Shown here in pieces: positions 35,462 to 46,500 of a DNA stretch of 47,221 nt; the stretch's first letter is position 1, and each line of letters starts with the position of its first letter. Source of the stretch: a virus; the IMG/VR virus record IMGVR_UViG_3300048686_000319, positions 1-47,221 of that record. One strand, 5' to 3'. Below the pieces are notes generated by a model. That model was not told the DNA's origin. It did no database searches and worked only from the letters and a program-made list of their open reading frames with translations. Position numbers and translations under genes: made by a program.

Positions 35462-38400
35462 ATGGCCACTTATACTTGGATTGGTGCCGCCGGAGGCTTA
35501 TATGCTACAACTACAAATTGGTCACCCACGGGTTTACCTGCTGCTGCCGATGACATTGTTTTTACCGGTGATGCATCTCCCAGTGTAGGAACAACTGCTA
35601 GAACAATTCGTAATCTTACTGTAAATGGTGGCACAGTGACTTTCGCTGGCACTGGTGCATTTACTATTCAAGGTGATATTAGCAATAGTGGAACCTTGAA
35701 CATGAACACTTTTACTACCAGCTTCACTGGTGGTAATAATCAAACTCTTAGTTTAGGTACTAATAGTTTTACTAGTTGTACTATAAACAAAACTGTTGGC
35801 ACTAGAGTAACATTAAATGCAGCGTGGAATGTAACTGGCACTGCTACTGCTACACTAACTATAACTGCTGGAGATTTGTATACACAGTCTTATACAGTTA
35901 CCTGTCAACTTTTTGCTGCCAGCGGTAACACAGATCGCACAATTGACTTGGCTGGTGGTGCTATATATGTAACAGGTACCAGCGGCACATTGTGGAATAC
36001 CAGTCATACCACTGCCACCGGTACAGCATGGACTAAATTCGCTAGAAGTGGTGTAGCATATATTCAACCCAGTGGCGGTACTACTGCTACAATCACCGGC
36101 GGCGGTATTGCCAGTAACTATACTGCCGGAGCTACCTTTAACGGAGTGCCACCAACCTTTCAACTAGGAAATAATAAAACTTATACAACTACCGGACAAT
36201 TTGAAAATCTTGTAGTTAATGGAAACTTTGCTGGTACCAGCACACCACAAATTTGGGGTAGTTTAACTGGCGTACCTGTAAGTGCAAATAATGTAACAAC
36301 ATGTAATCCAGTTCTTATTGGCAGAACTGGTATTGAAGTATTGGTAGATTGGCGGGCTCAAGTTACTAGCTATACTACACAAAACCCTCTAAGCGGAACC
36401 CCTTCTTTTAAATTTTATTATGCTCGTGCGGTAACTTTTAATTGTAGCAGTAATACTAGCACATATAATATTTATATAGATGGCGGAGATACAACCATTG
36501 GTGCCTGGCAAACCCCAGCATTTACATTAAATTGTAATGGTAATAGTAGTACATACACTGAGCATGTAGTTTACTGCGCTAGTACATTAACATATAACGG
36601 AAATGGTACTAGCAGTTCTTATCAACACTCCGGTTTTACTGATAATAATACTGCAAGTGCAATAACCTTTGGTGGAAATACCAGCACTACTCACAGAATT
36701 AATACCTTTAATAGTTTAGGTACTGTTACATTCAATATTGGAACACTCATACTAGATACTTCGCTCTATTGTAGGATATTTGCTAGCGCGACTGGTACAG
36801 GCCTTAGTGGTAATGTGCGGACATGGAATTTTCAACAAAATTGGATAATTATAAACGGAAATCATAGAAGTGGCACTAACGGTACAGGTACACTTACCGT
36901 AGCTACACTTAATAATACTGTGTGTAGTTCTGATATAGTTAATGATAATGGTGGATTTTATCTGCAAACTACTGGAACTTGTGCAACTGGCAGCTGGCCA
37001 GAAAGTAGTGCGCCAAATATGATTGTTGAAGCTTTAGCTAATGTAACACTAAATGCAAGTATTACTGGATGTAATGTTAGAAGATTAACTTTTTATGGCC
37101 CAGTAAATTTTGCTAGCGCGCAAACTGTTAATTTGATTAACAACGCTTCTTCGATCGCATGGAATGAGTCCGGTGCAGCGTTTAACTTAAACAATTTAAC
37201 AGCAACTATTGCTTGTTCTACAGGTGGCACTTTTGATATACTTAGAAATGGTAGTTCGGGTGGTAATGCAAATTATCGACTTGGTACTTTATCTACACTA
37301 AACACTTCACTAGCAGATAATCAAACTGTAACAATTTTAGGTTATGTAAGAACACTAAGTTTAACTAAAAACACAGGCACATTCAATTTAGATGACTTAG
37401 ATTTTGCACAAACTATTACTTGCAGTGGTACAGCCAATACAAACTACTATTATAACTATGTAAGAACCAGTAATCCATTTACCACAACTTGGACACCAAT
37501 TACCGGTACCGCTGTAACTGCTGCGGTGGCTGCTACACAGGTTGGTGTAAAAAGCACCAGTGGTTCGGGTAGCGGAGCTAGTTTTAATGTAACTAAGGCA
37601 GTCAATCAACTAACTTATGGCAGTGCTACAATCACAGTGGCAGCATTGGGTAGTGGTTATGTAGTAGGCGATACTATTACCCTGTCTGGGGCAAGTTTAG
37701 GTGGAGCAGATGGAACCAACGACATAACTTTTACAATAACAGCGGCCACGCAGGTCACACTCAGCGGTGTCAGCGACAGTGCAGTAACAGCTTCAATTAG
37801 CGGAACAGCAGTTAATACCGCACAGACTAAGACCAATGTGCCGGTGAAATCAACTAGTGGCAGCGGAACAGGAGCTCTTTTTAGTGTAACTAAAACTGGT
37901 ACAGGTGTTGTCTATTTTGGCGTAACCACAATCATACGAACTACAGACGGTAGTGGTTATAATTATGGTGATACCATTGTCCTAAGTGGATCACAATTAG
38001 GTGGTGTTGACGGCACTAATGATTTGACTTTTACTTTTGGTCAGGCTACAGAACATTATGTCACAGGCGGCAATGATTTTACCTGCAAAAATACTTTAGA
38101 TCACACAGCAGGAGATTTAGAAATATCTGCTGCAAGAACAATGTATTGTAGAATATTTCAAAGCACTAGCACTACTAATATTAGAAATTGGCGTTGGAAT
38201 GGTTGGATTGAAACCAGCGGCACTGGTTTGGTTAGCATTGGATCTGCTGGTGCTAATATTAAAGGCAACTTTTTAGATACCTATACTGGAGGCTTTAGGG
38301 CTATAGGACTCGGTGCTAATGCTTTTGGTACTAATGTTGGAGCTAATGCTCCTAGAGTTTATCTTGGAACCAATGATGGTTCAACGAAAACCTATACCAG

Positions 38401-41400
38401 TGTCAATGGCAATATCAGTCATTTGATGTTCTATCATAATAATTACATATTTACTAGTGCTAGCGGACCCACTGTATACGGTAATTGTAGTTTTAATTAT
38501 TATTATTTGGCAGGTTATGGGACTTGGACTAATCTAACGGTTAACTGGCAACCATTAAGAAATGGTGCAGATCTACAATTATATAGTGGGTGGAACTGGG
38601 AGTATTACGGAAATTCACCTACTATTCCTGCTATTACATTAAATACTCCATTAGGCATAGCTGATGCCGGTGCCACAATCACCATTGGTGTAAAATGTAA
38701 TACTTTTACTTCTACTACCACACACGACTACACAGTAAATACAGCAGGATCTGGCTTACAAATAGGAACTTCTATCAGTATCACAGGAAATAATTGTACA
38801 TTTAATTTCAATACAATAGGATCACACTATACAGTAGCTAATCCCACATTTACCTTAGGTGCAGCCACATCTACCAATAATATTTATAATATAGGTGTAG
38901 GATACTTTTGGGGGCCACAAATTGACTCAGTTGATTTTACTCAGCTTGGGGGGACAACAACATTTCTTTACGCAACAACAATAAGAGATTACACATTCAC
39001 GGGTCCTGGAACGGTAAATTTTACCAGTCAATTGACTATGAGAAACTTTACAAGTTCAGCCAATGCCAATGCTAAGATAATAAATTTAGGTAACTTAACC
39101 CATGTGCTTTCCGGTGTGCCTACAATCAGTGCTACAAGCACTAATGTAACTATTCAAAATCCTGGTGGATTTAATGTTGGCGGCACTGGTACTATAAATT
39201 TAACCGGATTATCTGCTGCGGCAGATAATAATATTGATATAATTTGGCAAACTGCTTGTACATTTACCACAGCCAGTGCAGTAAGAAATTTGAGAATATA
39301 TAACGGAGCAGCCCTTAGTACTACCAGTGCTATTACTGTAAACGTTCGTGGAACAGTTACTTCTCCTGATAACACAGGTGGTACTGGACCATTCACTGGT
39401 ATGACAATATCATTTCCTCAAGTTTCTAATCCAGGTAATTTAAATCAAGAATATAATGTAATTACGGCTACTGTAATACCCAGCGTAACTGTACTAGGAA
39501 GTTGTACAGTGTCTGCTATTAGAACAACCACATTGACACTAAGTCCTGGTTCTGGGTATACTGCAATTTGTAACCCTAGTGGTCATGTTACTACATTAAC
39601 TTGTAGTGGTAGCAATGGAGGCACAGTAAATTTAAACAGTTTGACTAATCTAACTACTATTCCCACAACTGTAAGTTTTACTGGTGGTGCAACATATAAT
39701 TTAAACGGTCTAACTTCCAGTGCAACAAGTGTAAGTTGTGGTGGTACCACTGGTGCTGTGTATAATATTAATACATTAGACCTAAGTGGAACAGCAACAG
39801 CAAATAGATTGCTTTTTGACGGTAATGGCACATTAAATGTTGGCACCAGCGTAAATCTTGGAAATTTTTCTATTACAAATTCAACACTATCAAGAACTTT
39901 AAATTTTGGTACAAATTTTATTAACATTAAATCTGGTGGCCTTATTTCATGCGCTTTAGGTACTACAACAGTTAGTACTACAACAGAAAAACATTCTTTA
40001 TCTAATGCCGGAGGAATTAGAGTTCCTAGTGCTAGTGGTACAGCTGGAACTTTAACTGTAACCGGTCAAACCGAAAATAATGCATTAAACTTACTACTAG
40101 ATGGCACTACTGTAACTCTGGGAGGAACGCTAGCATGGAGAAACATTGCTACATCTACTGATAGTTATTTTGGTCAAGGCGGAGGCGTAATTACAAATAC
40201 CAGTGGAACTCTTACAATATATGGTGACTACTTTGTTAGAGTTGGCGAAGGTCAAAGTGGAAGTGTAGTTAACTGGGCAGCACTCACTGTAAATTTTGCA
40301 GGAACTGATGCTAGTGTACCACAATTTATATCAACTAATGGTTGGTATGGTGCAAATATTGGACCAGTAACATCAACAATGAGTGGTGCTAGTCCAAAAA
40401 TATTAGGAGAATGGACACATGGTGGTGGTCCGGTTTTTATAAAAACTTTAACTATTAATAATGCAACCGTAATTATTCCCAGAGGTAGATACCTGGCATG
40501 TGACAGTATTACCGTCAACGGTGCAACATTTAAAGCATATGGACCAATATACGTTAATAATTGGAATACGTCAAATACTGCTACTTACTACTGGGAAGGC
40601 GACGAATATCTACGCATAGGTGAAGCCCCGTCAACCAACCCTGGGTCATATGGTTATTCAGGAAATACAACTTGGAACTCTTCTAGGGTTTTTAATAGTA
40701 CAAATACTCGCGGAGCAGGCACTGGACCAAACCTTATAATGAGAGGTGGGTCTGAAGGATATTATACATATGCATCAGCAGATTCCTCTAATCCACATCG
40801 TGTTAAAAATTTATATCTAGCGGGAACTTCGTATGCTGACTCTAATTTGGTTTTTAAAGTAAGTGAATCAGTATTTAATGAAAACTCATCTAATGTAAGT
40901 TTTGGTAATTTAAATTTAATTTTTGATTCTTCTAGTAATGTATCTAATAATTTAAGTGTAAACAGCTCTTATAATATGACTAGCAATAATCCTTTGCCAG
41001 TGCTAAGTATGTCGTCAAATTCTATGTTATCGGTATTGCCAACTTCATCTGATGTATCTTTCTCAACTCTTGGTTTTCCTAGTTCAAATTACACAGTCAA
41101 AACAAACTCAAAAAATATATCTACTACAATTATTCAGGCTAATAGTGTTAATTTTGGTAATAGTACAGTTACACTGTACAATGATAATCAATATTACTCA
41201 GAAACTGGCGTTATATTTGATTCTCTAAATGAGCACAATTCATTGGTTGCAGCAACTAAAAATTATAGTAGTTATTTTACTTACACTCCAAGTTTAGAAT
41301 ACATAACAGTGTTGCAAAATGCAGCGCCGTACATTAATTTAAGTAATAGTTCATTTACTATTGAATGTTGGATTTGGCCAGAGGAATCTTACTCAACTCA

Positions 41401-43237
41401 ATTAATCTGGCCCGAAGGTAATGGAAGTTCGAATCGCTGGCCTCAGCCTAGAATAAGTTTGGTCAGCAAAAAAAGTACATTTGATGTACGTAGTAAAACT
41501 ACTAACTGGGAATTATTTTTGGAACCTTGGACAAGTTATCCTGGATTCAATAACGGCACAAATAACTATATTTCATCAACAAAAGTGCTGCCAAAAACTT
41601 GGAACCATATAGCTGCCACATTTGATAATTCATCAACTACATTAACTATCTACTTAAATGGTGCAAATGTTTTGCAAACTAGTATGAGTGGGGTTTCTCA
41701 TGCTAATAACGTACAGTTAATGATAGGCGACTATTTTAAAGGATATATAAAAGACGTTAGAATTGTTAAAAATGCAGTTGTATATACTTCTGCATTTGAA
41801 AACTCTTTGCCAACAGCACCTCTTGAAATACATTCATCTGGAACAACTGAACTATTAACTTGTCAAAATAGCACTCTAGTAGACAATAGTTCTAGCCCGA
41901 AAACATTATCAGATACAACCTTATCACGATACTTATTTTCACCTACAACATTCCAAAATAATTCAGAAATTATAGTAACCGGTACTGGTGATAAAACTAT
42001 TAATGTTCTTGACGATAATATTAATATAATCACGAATAATAATTACTATAATATTAATCCTACATTTACACAAGGTACCGGATTAAATTCCTCATCACTC
42101 TCAATAGCCATACAAACTGATAATAAGATAGTGGTTGGTGGTTATTTTACGAGCTATAACGGCACTACACAAAACTTCATAACCAGACTTTACAGGGATG
42201 GTACTAGAGATACAGGCTTTAGTATAGGCACTGGTTTCAGTAGTACTGTGAACTCAATGGCCATACAGTCTGATGGTAAGATAGTGGTTGGTGGTAATTT
42301 TGGCAGCTATAACGGCACTACACAAAACCTCATAACCAGACTTAACAGTGATGGTACTAGAGATACAGGTTTTAGTATAGGCACTGGTTTCAGTGGTAAT
42401 TTTGTGAATTCAATAGCCATACAGTCTGATGGTAAGATAGTGGTTGGTGGTTCTTTTACGAGCTATAACGGCACTACACAAAACAACATAACCAGACTTA
42501 ACAGTGATGGTACTAGAGATACAGGCTTTAGTATAGGCACTGGTTTTAATAATACTGTGAACTCAATAGCCATACAGTCTGATGGTAAGATAGTGGTTGG
42601 TGGTTCTTTTACCAGCTATAACGGCACTACACAAAACCTCATAACCAGACTTAACAGTGATGGTACTAGAGATACAGGCTTTAGTATAGGCACTGGTTTC
42701 AGTAGTACTGTGAACTCAATGGCCATACAGTCTGATGGTAAGATAGTAGTTGGTGGGTTTTTTACCAGCTATGACGGCACTACACAAAACCGCATAACCA
42801 GACTTAACAGTGATGGTACTAGAGATACAGGCTTTAGTATAGGAACTGGTTTCAATGGTATTGTGTACTCAATAGTCATACAGTCTGATGGTAAGATAGT
42901 GGTTGGTGGCGAATTCACCAGCTATGACGGCACTGCACAAAAAAGTTTAACCAGACTTAACAGTAATGGTACTAGAGATACAGGCTTTAGTATAGGCACT
43001 GGTTTCAGTGGTAGTAGTGTGAACTCAATAGCCATACAGTCTGATGGTAAGATAGTAGTTGGTGGTTATTTTACGAGCTATAACGGCATTACACAAAACA
43101 ACATAACCAGATTTGGCAGTGATGGCGGTTCAGAACCGCCGAATGGATGGCTAACACTAGCTCACACAGGAAATAAAACAATTAATACTGTACGAACTAG
43201 TAACGGGAATTTTTCTAAAGCATTTAAAACAGGTTAA
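35462..43237 (+). CDS. Giant fibre: beta-solenoid-like shaft, LamG-like domain and delta-60 propeller
   Basis: 2591 residues. N-terminus (TYTWIGAAGGLYATTTNWSP then NLTVNGGTVTFAG) is typical of the strand repeats in autotransporter-associated and right-handed beta-helix proteins, and the next 1700 residues keep this Asn/Thr/Gly-rich style. Two tandem GSGY modules lie at residues 690-862 (SGYVVGDTITLSGASLGGAD and SGYNYGDTIVLSGSQLGGVD). An Asn/Ser-rich stretch at about 1790-1940 is followed by a LamG-like jelly-roll (FTIECWIWPEESYSTQLIWP, WNHIAATFDNSSTTLTIYLN, YIKDVRIVKNAVVY; about 1940-2165). Seven delta-60 repeats (DGKIVVGG-F-SY-GTTQN-ITRLN) at about 2199-2554 would make a seven-bladed propeller. 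LamG and propeller are both potential carbohydrate or protein binding heads. Probably an adhesion fibre. Confidence 0.72.
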   Translation: MATYTWIGAAGGLYATTTNWSPTGLPAAADDIVFTGDASPSVGTTARTIRNLTVNGGTVTFAGTGAFTIQGDISNSGTLNMNTFTTSFTGGNNQTLSLGTNSFTSCTINKTVGTRVTLNAAWNVTGTATATLTITAGDLYTQSYTVTCQLFAASGNTDRTIDLAGGAIYVTGTSGTLWNTSHTTATGTAWTKFARSGVAYIQPSGGTTATITGGGIASNYTAGATFNGVPPTFQLGNNKTYTTTGQFENLVVNGNFAGTSTPQIWGSLTGVPVSANNVTTCNPVLIGRTGIEVLVDWRAQVTSYTTQNPLSGTPSFKFYYARAVTFNCSSNTSTYNIYIDGGDTTIGAWQTPAFTLNCNGNSSTYTEHVVYCASTLTYNGNGTSSSYQHSGFTDNNTASAITFGGNTSTTHRINTFNSLGTVTFNIGTLILDTSLYCRIFASATGTGLSGNVRTWNFQQNWIIINGNHRSGTNGTGTLTVATLNNTVCSSDIVNDNGGFYLQTTGTCATGSWPESSAPNMIVEALANVTLNASITGCNVRRLTFYGPVNFASAQTVNLINNASSIAWNESGAAFNLNNLTATIACSTGGTFDILRNGSSGGNANYRLGTLSTLNTSLADNQTVTILGYVRTLSLTKNTGTFNLDDLDFAQTITCSGTANTNYYYNYVRTSNPFTTTWTPITGTAVTAAVAATQVGVKSTSGSGSGASFNVTKAVNQLTYGSATITVAALGSGYVVGDTITLSGASLGGADGTNDITFTITAATQVTLSGVSDSAVTASISGTAVNTAQTKTNVPVKSTSGSGTGALFSVTKTGTGVVYFGVTTIIRTTDGSGYNYGDTIVLSGSQLGGVDGTNDLTFTFGQATEHYVTGGNDFTCKNTLDHTAGDLEISAARTMYCRIFQSTSTTNIRNWRWNGWIETSGTGLVSIGSAGANIKGNFLDTYTGGFRAIGLGANAFGTNVGANAPRVYLGTNDGSTKTYTSVNGNISHLMFYHNNYIFTSASGPTVYGNCSFNYYYLAGYGTWTNLTVNWQPLRNGADLQLYSGWNWEYYGNSPTIPAITLNTPLGIADAGATITIGVKCNTFTSTTTHDYTVNTAGSGLQIGTSISITGNNCTFNFNTIGSHYTVANPTFTLGAATSTNNIYNIGVGYFWGPQIDSVDFTQLGGTTTFLYATTIRDYTFTGPGTVNFTSQLTMRNFTSSANANAKIINLGNLTHVLSGVPTISATSTNVTIQNPGGFNVGGTGTINLTGLSAAADNNIDIIWQTACTFTTASAVRNLRIYNGAALSTTSAITVNVRGTVTSPDNTGGTGPFTGMTISFPQVSNPGNLNQEYNVITATVIPSVTVLGSCTVSAIRTTTLTLSPGSGYTAICNPSGHVTTLTCSGSNGGTVNLNSLTNLTTIPTTVSFTGGATYNLNGLTSSATSVSCGGTTGAVYNINTLDLSGTATANRLLFDGNGTLNVGTSVNLGNFSITNSTLSRTLNFGTNFINIKSGGLISCALGTTTVSTTTEKHSLSNAGGIRVPSASGTAGTLTVTGQTENNALNLLLDGTTVTLGGTLAWRNIATSTDSYFGQGGGVITNTSGTLTIYGDYFVRVGEGQSGSVVNWAALTVNFAGTDASVPQFISTNGWYGANIGPVTSTMSGASPKILGEWTHGGGPVFIKTLTINNATVIIPRGRYLACDSITVNGATFKAYGPIYVNNWNTSNTATYYWEGDEYLRIGEAPSTNPGSYGYSGNTTWNSSRVFNSTNTRGAGTGPNLIMRGGSEGYYTYASADSSNPHRVKNLYLAGTSYADSNLVFKVSESVFNENSSNVSFGNLNLIFDSSSNVSNNLSVNSSYNMTSNNPLPVLSMSSNSMLSVLPTSSDVSFSTLGFPSSNYTVKTNSKNISTTIIQANSVNFGNSTVTLYNDNQYYSETGVIFDSLNEHNSLVAATKNYSSYFTYTPSLEYITVLQNAAPYINLSNSSFTIECWIWPEESYSTQLIWPEGNGSSNRWPQPRISLVSKKSTFDVRSKTTNWELFLEPWTSYPGFNNGTNNYISSTKVLPKTWNHIAATFDNSSTTLTIYLNGANVLQTSMSGVSHANNVQLMIGDYFKGYIKDVRIVKNAVVYTSAFENSLPTAPLEIHSSGTTELLTCQNSTLVDNSSSPKTLSDTTLSRYLFSPTTFQNNSEIIVTGTGDKTINVLDDNINIITNNNYYNINPTFTQGTGLNSSSLSIAIQTDNKIVVGGYFTSYNGTTQNFITRLYRDGTRDTGFSIGTGFSSTVNSMAIQSDGKIVVGGNFGSYNGTTQNLITRLNSDGTRDTGFSIGTGFSGNFVNSIAIQSDGKIVVGGSFTSYNGTTQNNITRLNSDGTRDTGFSIGTGFNNTVNSIAIQSDGKIVVGGSFTSYNGTTQNLITRLNSDGTRDTGFSIGTGFSSTVNSMAIQSDGKIVVGGFFTSYDGTTQNRITRLNSDGTRDTGFSIGTGFNGIVYSIVIQSDGKIVVGGEFTSYDGTAQKSLTRLNSNGTRDTGFSIGTGFSGSSVNSIAIQSDGKIVVGGYFTSYNGITQNNITRFGSDGGSEPPNGWLTLAHTGNKTINTVRTSNGNFSKAFKTG
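42058..43122 (+). repeat. Seven tandem delta-60 (DUF5122) repeats
   Basis: The IVVGG marker codons start at 42131, 42284, 42440, 42593, 42746, 42899 and 43055, so units are 153 or 156 bases (51-52 residues). Copies 2-6 are very alike in DNA, so the array expanded recently. Seven units fits one closed seven-bladed beta-propeller. Not a CRISPR: units are contiguous coding sequence. Confidence 0.85.
43124..43140 (+). repeat. 17-base palindrome at the edge of the delta-60 array
   Basis: GGCGGTTC (43124-43131), A, GAACCGCC (43133-43140). GC-rich and immediately after the last repeat. Could mark a junction where the array was joined or duplicated; the meaning is speculative. Confidence 0.5.
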
Positions 43238-43241
43238 CATT

Positions 43242-43520
43242 ATGGCAATTATTGTAAATAACCTACAAATTTCTGGTACTAGTAGTGCAAATAATTATAT
43301 TCAAGGTAGTTGGATACAAAATGATTCCACCACATCAATGAATTTTAGCTATCTCAACATAAAAAATAGCACTGTAAGTGGCGGTCTTGCCCCAGGGTGG
43401 TATGCACTTACTGATAATGGTAATATTGATAGTGGCGGCAATACTGGTTGGATTTTTACCACACTAGTAACTGATGCAGGTGAATTCTTTTTATTTTTTG
43501 ATGTTAATACTTTAGTATAA
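43242..43520 (+). CDS. Small protein resembling a beta-helix C-terminal module
   Basis: 92 residues, ATG four bases after the giant fibre stop. The segment YLNIKNSTVSGGLAPGWYAL then NGNIDSGGNTGWIFT matches a short module often found at the C-terminal end of beta-helix phage proteins, where it is part of the same chain. Here it is a separate gene, in a different frame from the giant fibre. It may be a detached end piece or a partner subunit. No good ribosome binding site is visible, so translation may depend on the upstream gene. Confidence 0.5.
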   Translation: MAIIVNNLQISGTSSANNYIQGSWIQNDSTTSMNFSYLNIKNSTVSGGLAPGWYALTDNGNIDSGGNTGWIFTTLVTDAGEFFLFFDVNTLV

Positions 43521-43539
43521 GTATTAAAGGAACAGCTAG

Positions 43540-46500
43540 ATGAGTACTAATATATCAGCTTTAGAAGTCATTAATGCTAGACTACTAGGTAGTGGAATTG
43601 TAGGTGTACAAGGTATTCAAGGCATTCAAGGTCCTGCACAAGGACTACAAGGTGTTCAAGGTGTTCAAGGTATACAAGGTCTTCAAGGTACACAAGGTAC
43701 AAAAGGTATACAAGGACAACAAGGTACACAGGGTTTTGGTTATGAACAAAATCAAGGTATACAAGGTACACAGGGTTTACAGGGTACACAAGGTACACAA
43801 GGTATCGGATTAATTTGGGCTAATACATGGAATAATACTTCTAATTATCAGCTAAATAATATAGTTTATTACGACGGTAATAGTTGGATTAGTTTAGATA
43901 ATAATAATCTTGATAATATTCCTGCAGATCAAAGTATATTTTGGTATAGAATGACCAGCCAAGGTATTCAAGGTGTTCAAGGTGTTCAAGGTCGTCAAGG
44001 TATCCAAGGTGTAGATGGACAAAGCTATAATCAAGGTATACAAGGTACACAAGGTATACAGGGTGTACAAGGTAGCCAAGGGTTATTGGGTATTCAAGGT
44101 ATACAAGGATTTGGATTAAATTATAGCGGAATCTATAATAATAGCACAGAATACAGACAAAATGATATTGTATTTTATAACGGCCAATCCTGGATAGCAG
44201 TATATCCATTAGTAAATGGAACCTTTAGTAATGAAACACCTAGTGTTAATGATACAACTTATTGGAATATAATTGTAAGTCAGGGTGTGCAAGGTATACA
44301 GGGTATACAGGGTATACAGGGTTTAGATGGTACAAGTTATAACCAAGGTATACAGGGTACACAAGGTAGAATCGGAGAAACTGGTCTTGGGTTTGCTATT
44401 GCAAAAGTTTATACCTCAGTAAGTGATCTTTTAGCAGATACTAACCCAACAGGTATTATTCCAGGACAATTTGGTTTAATTAATACTAATAATATTAATG
44501 ATCCCGATAGTGGTAAATTATATATTTGGTCAACCAATGGCTGGATATTTACTGCAGATCTTCGTGGTACTACTGGAATACAGGGTATACAAGGTGCTCA
44601 GGGATTACAAGGTACCGAGGGATTACAAGGTATACAAGGTATTGATGGACAAAGCTATAATCAAGGCATTCAAGGTACCCGAGGATCACGAGGTATTCAA
44701 GGTGAGCAAGGTATTCAAGGTGTGCAAGGAGCACAAGGTGATCAAGGCTATCAAGGTGTGCAAGGAGCACAAGGTATTCAAGGTATTCAAGGTCTTGACG
44801 GTATAAGTCACAATCAAGGATTACAGGGTACTCAAGGTCTACAAGGCTTACAAGGTATTAAAGGAGAAAGAGGTATACAAGGTGTTCAAGGTACTCAAGG
44901 TCTACAAGGCTTACAAGGTATACAAGGACAACAAGGTATACAAGGTTTTGGTTATGGTCAAAATCAAGGTATACAAGGTACTCAAGGATTACAAGGTACT
45001 CAAGGACAACAAGGTACTCAAGGTTATGGTTATGATCAAAATCAAGGTACACAAGGTACCCAGGGTTTACAGGGTGTTCAAGGTACCCAAGGTTTAGGAC
45101 TTACCTGGCGTGGAGCCTATGATGATAATACTGTTTATAGTAAAAATCATGGAGTATCTTATCAAGGTAGTGCTTGGATTTATGTTAATAATAATTCTCT
45201 GTCTGGACAATTACCAACAGAACCAAATAGTATTTTTTGGAAATTATTAATAAGTCAAGGTATACAGGGTTTTGGTTATCAACAAAATCAAGGTATTCAA
45301 GGTGTACAGGGTGATCAAGGTGAATTAGGTCCTCAAGGTGTACAAGGATTAGAGGGATCCCAAGGTGTACAAGGTATTCAAGGTGATTTCGGGCCTCAAG
45401 GTTTACAGGGTATACAAGGTCAACAAGGTGTACAGGGTATACAAGGATTCAGTATACTATGGCAAGGCGAATACGATAATGACGGTACTTATAGTAAAAA
45501 TGATGTAGTATTTTATCAAGGTAGTGCTTGGATTTATGTTAATAATACCCCTCAATTTGGACAATTACCAACAGCACTAAGCAGTGTTTTTTGGAAATTA
45601 TTAACAAGTCAAGGTGTACAGGGCCCTCAGGGCATACAAGGCAGACAAGGTGTACAAGGACACCAAGGTGTTCAAGGTGTTCAAGGTGATTTTGGGTTTC
45701 AGGGTATACAAGGATATGATGGCCCACTAGGTGCACAAGGCTATGAAGGCCCGCAAGGTGCTACAGGAAGACAAGGTACACAAGGTGTACAAGGTACACA
45801 AGGTGTACAAGGTATTTATGGTATACAGGGGCAACAAGGTGCACAAGGTATACAAGGCTATACCGGTATACAGGGTGAAACTGGTACACAAGGTACACAA
45901 GGTTTACAAGGATTTGGGTACCAACAAAATCAAGGTATACAAGGTAGTCAAGGATTCGGAGCACAAGGTACACAAGGCATACAAGGTATACAAGGTACAC
46001 AGGGAATATTAGGCAAACCTCTGACATTTTTAGGTACTTGGAATAATACCACTACTTATCAATTAAATGATGTAGTTTACTATGAGGGTAAGTCCTGGGT
46101 TGCCATTTTAACAAATATTAATATTAGTCCGGGTCCGGGTCTATTAGAGTGGACACTGTTAACTGCTCAAGGTGTACAAGGATCTCAAGGTATACAAGGC
46201 AGTCAAGGTGATATAGGTTTACAAGGTATTCAAGGTAACTTTGGACCTCAAGGACTACAAGGTTTTGGTTACCAACAAAATCAAGGTATACAAGGTTCTC
46301 AAGGCATAGGTTTTGTTTGGCTTGGTGTTTGGAATGACACTAGTACTTATAATATTAATGATGTTGTCGAATATTTTGGTTCTAGTTATATTTCTTTGAC
46401 TAATAATAATCTTGATAATGATCCTAGTGATACTGCAAATTTAGGAATTTATTGGGGTGTAATTGCTCGTGAAGGTCCACTAGGACTGCAAGGTGTACAA

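Noticed and set aside
42058-43122. Regular 153-156 base repeats as a CRISPR array
   Set aside because: Repeats are contiguous, in frame and encode delta-60 units; there are no unique spacers of CRISPR size.
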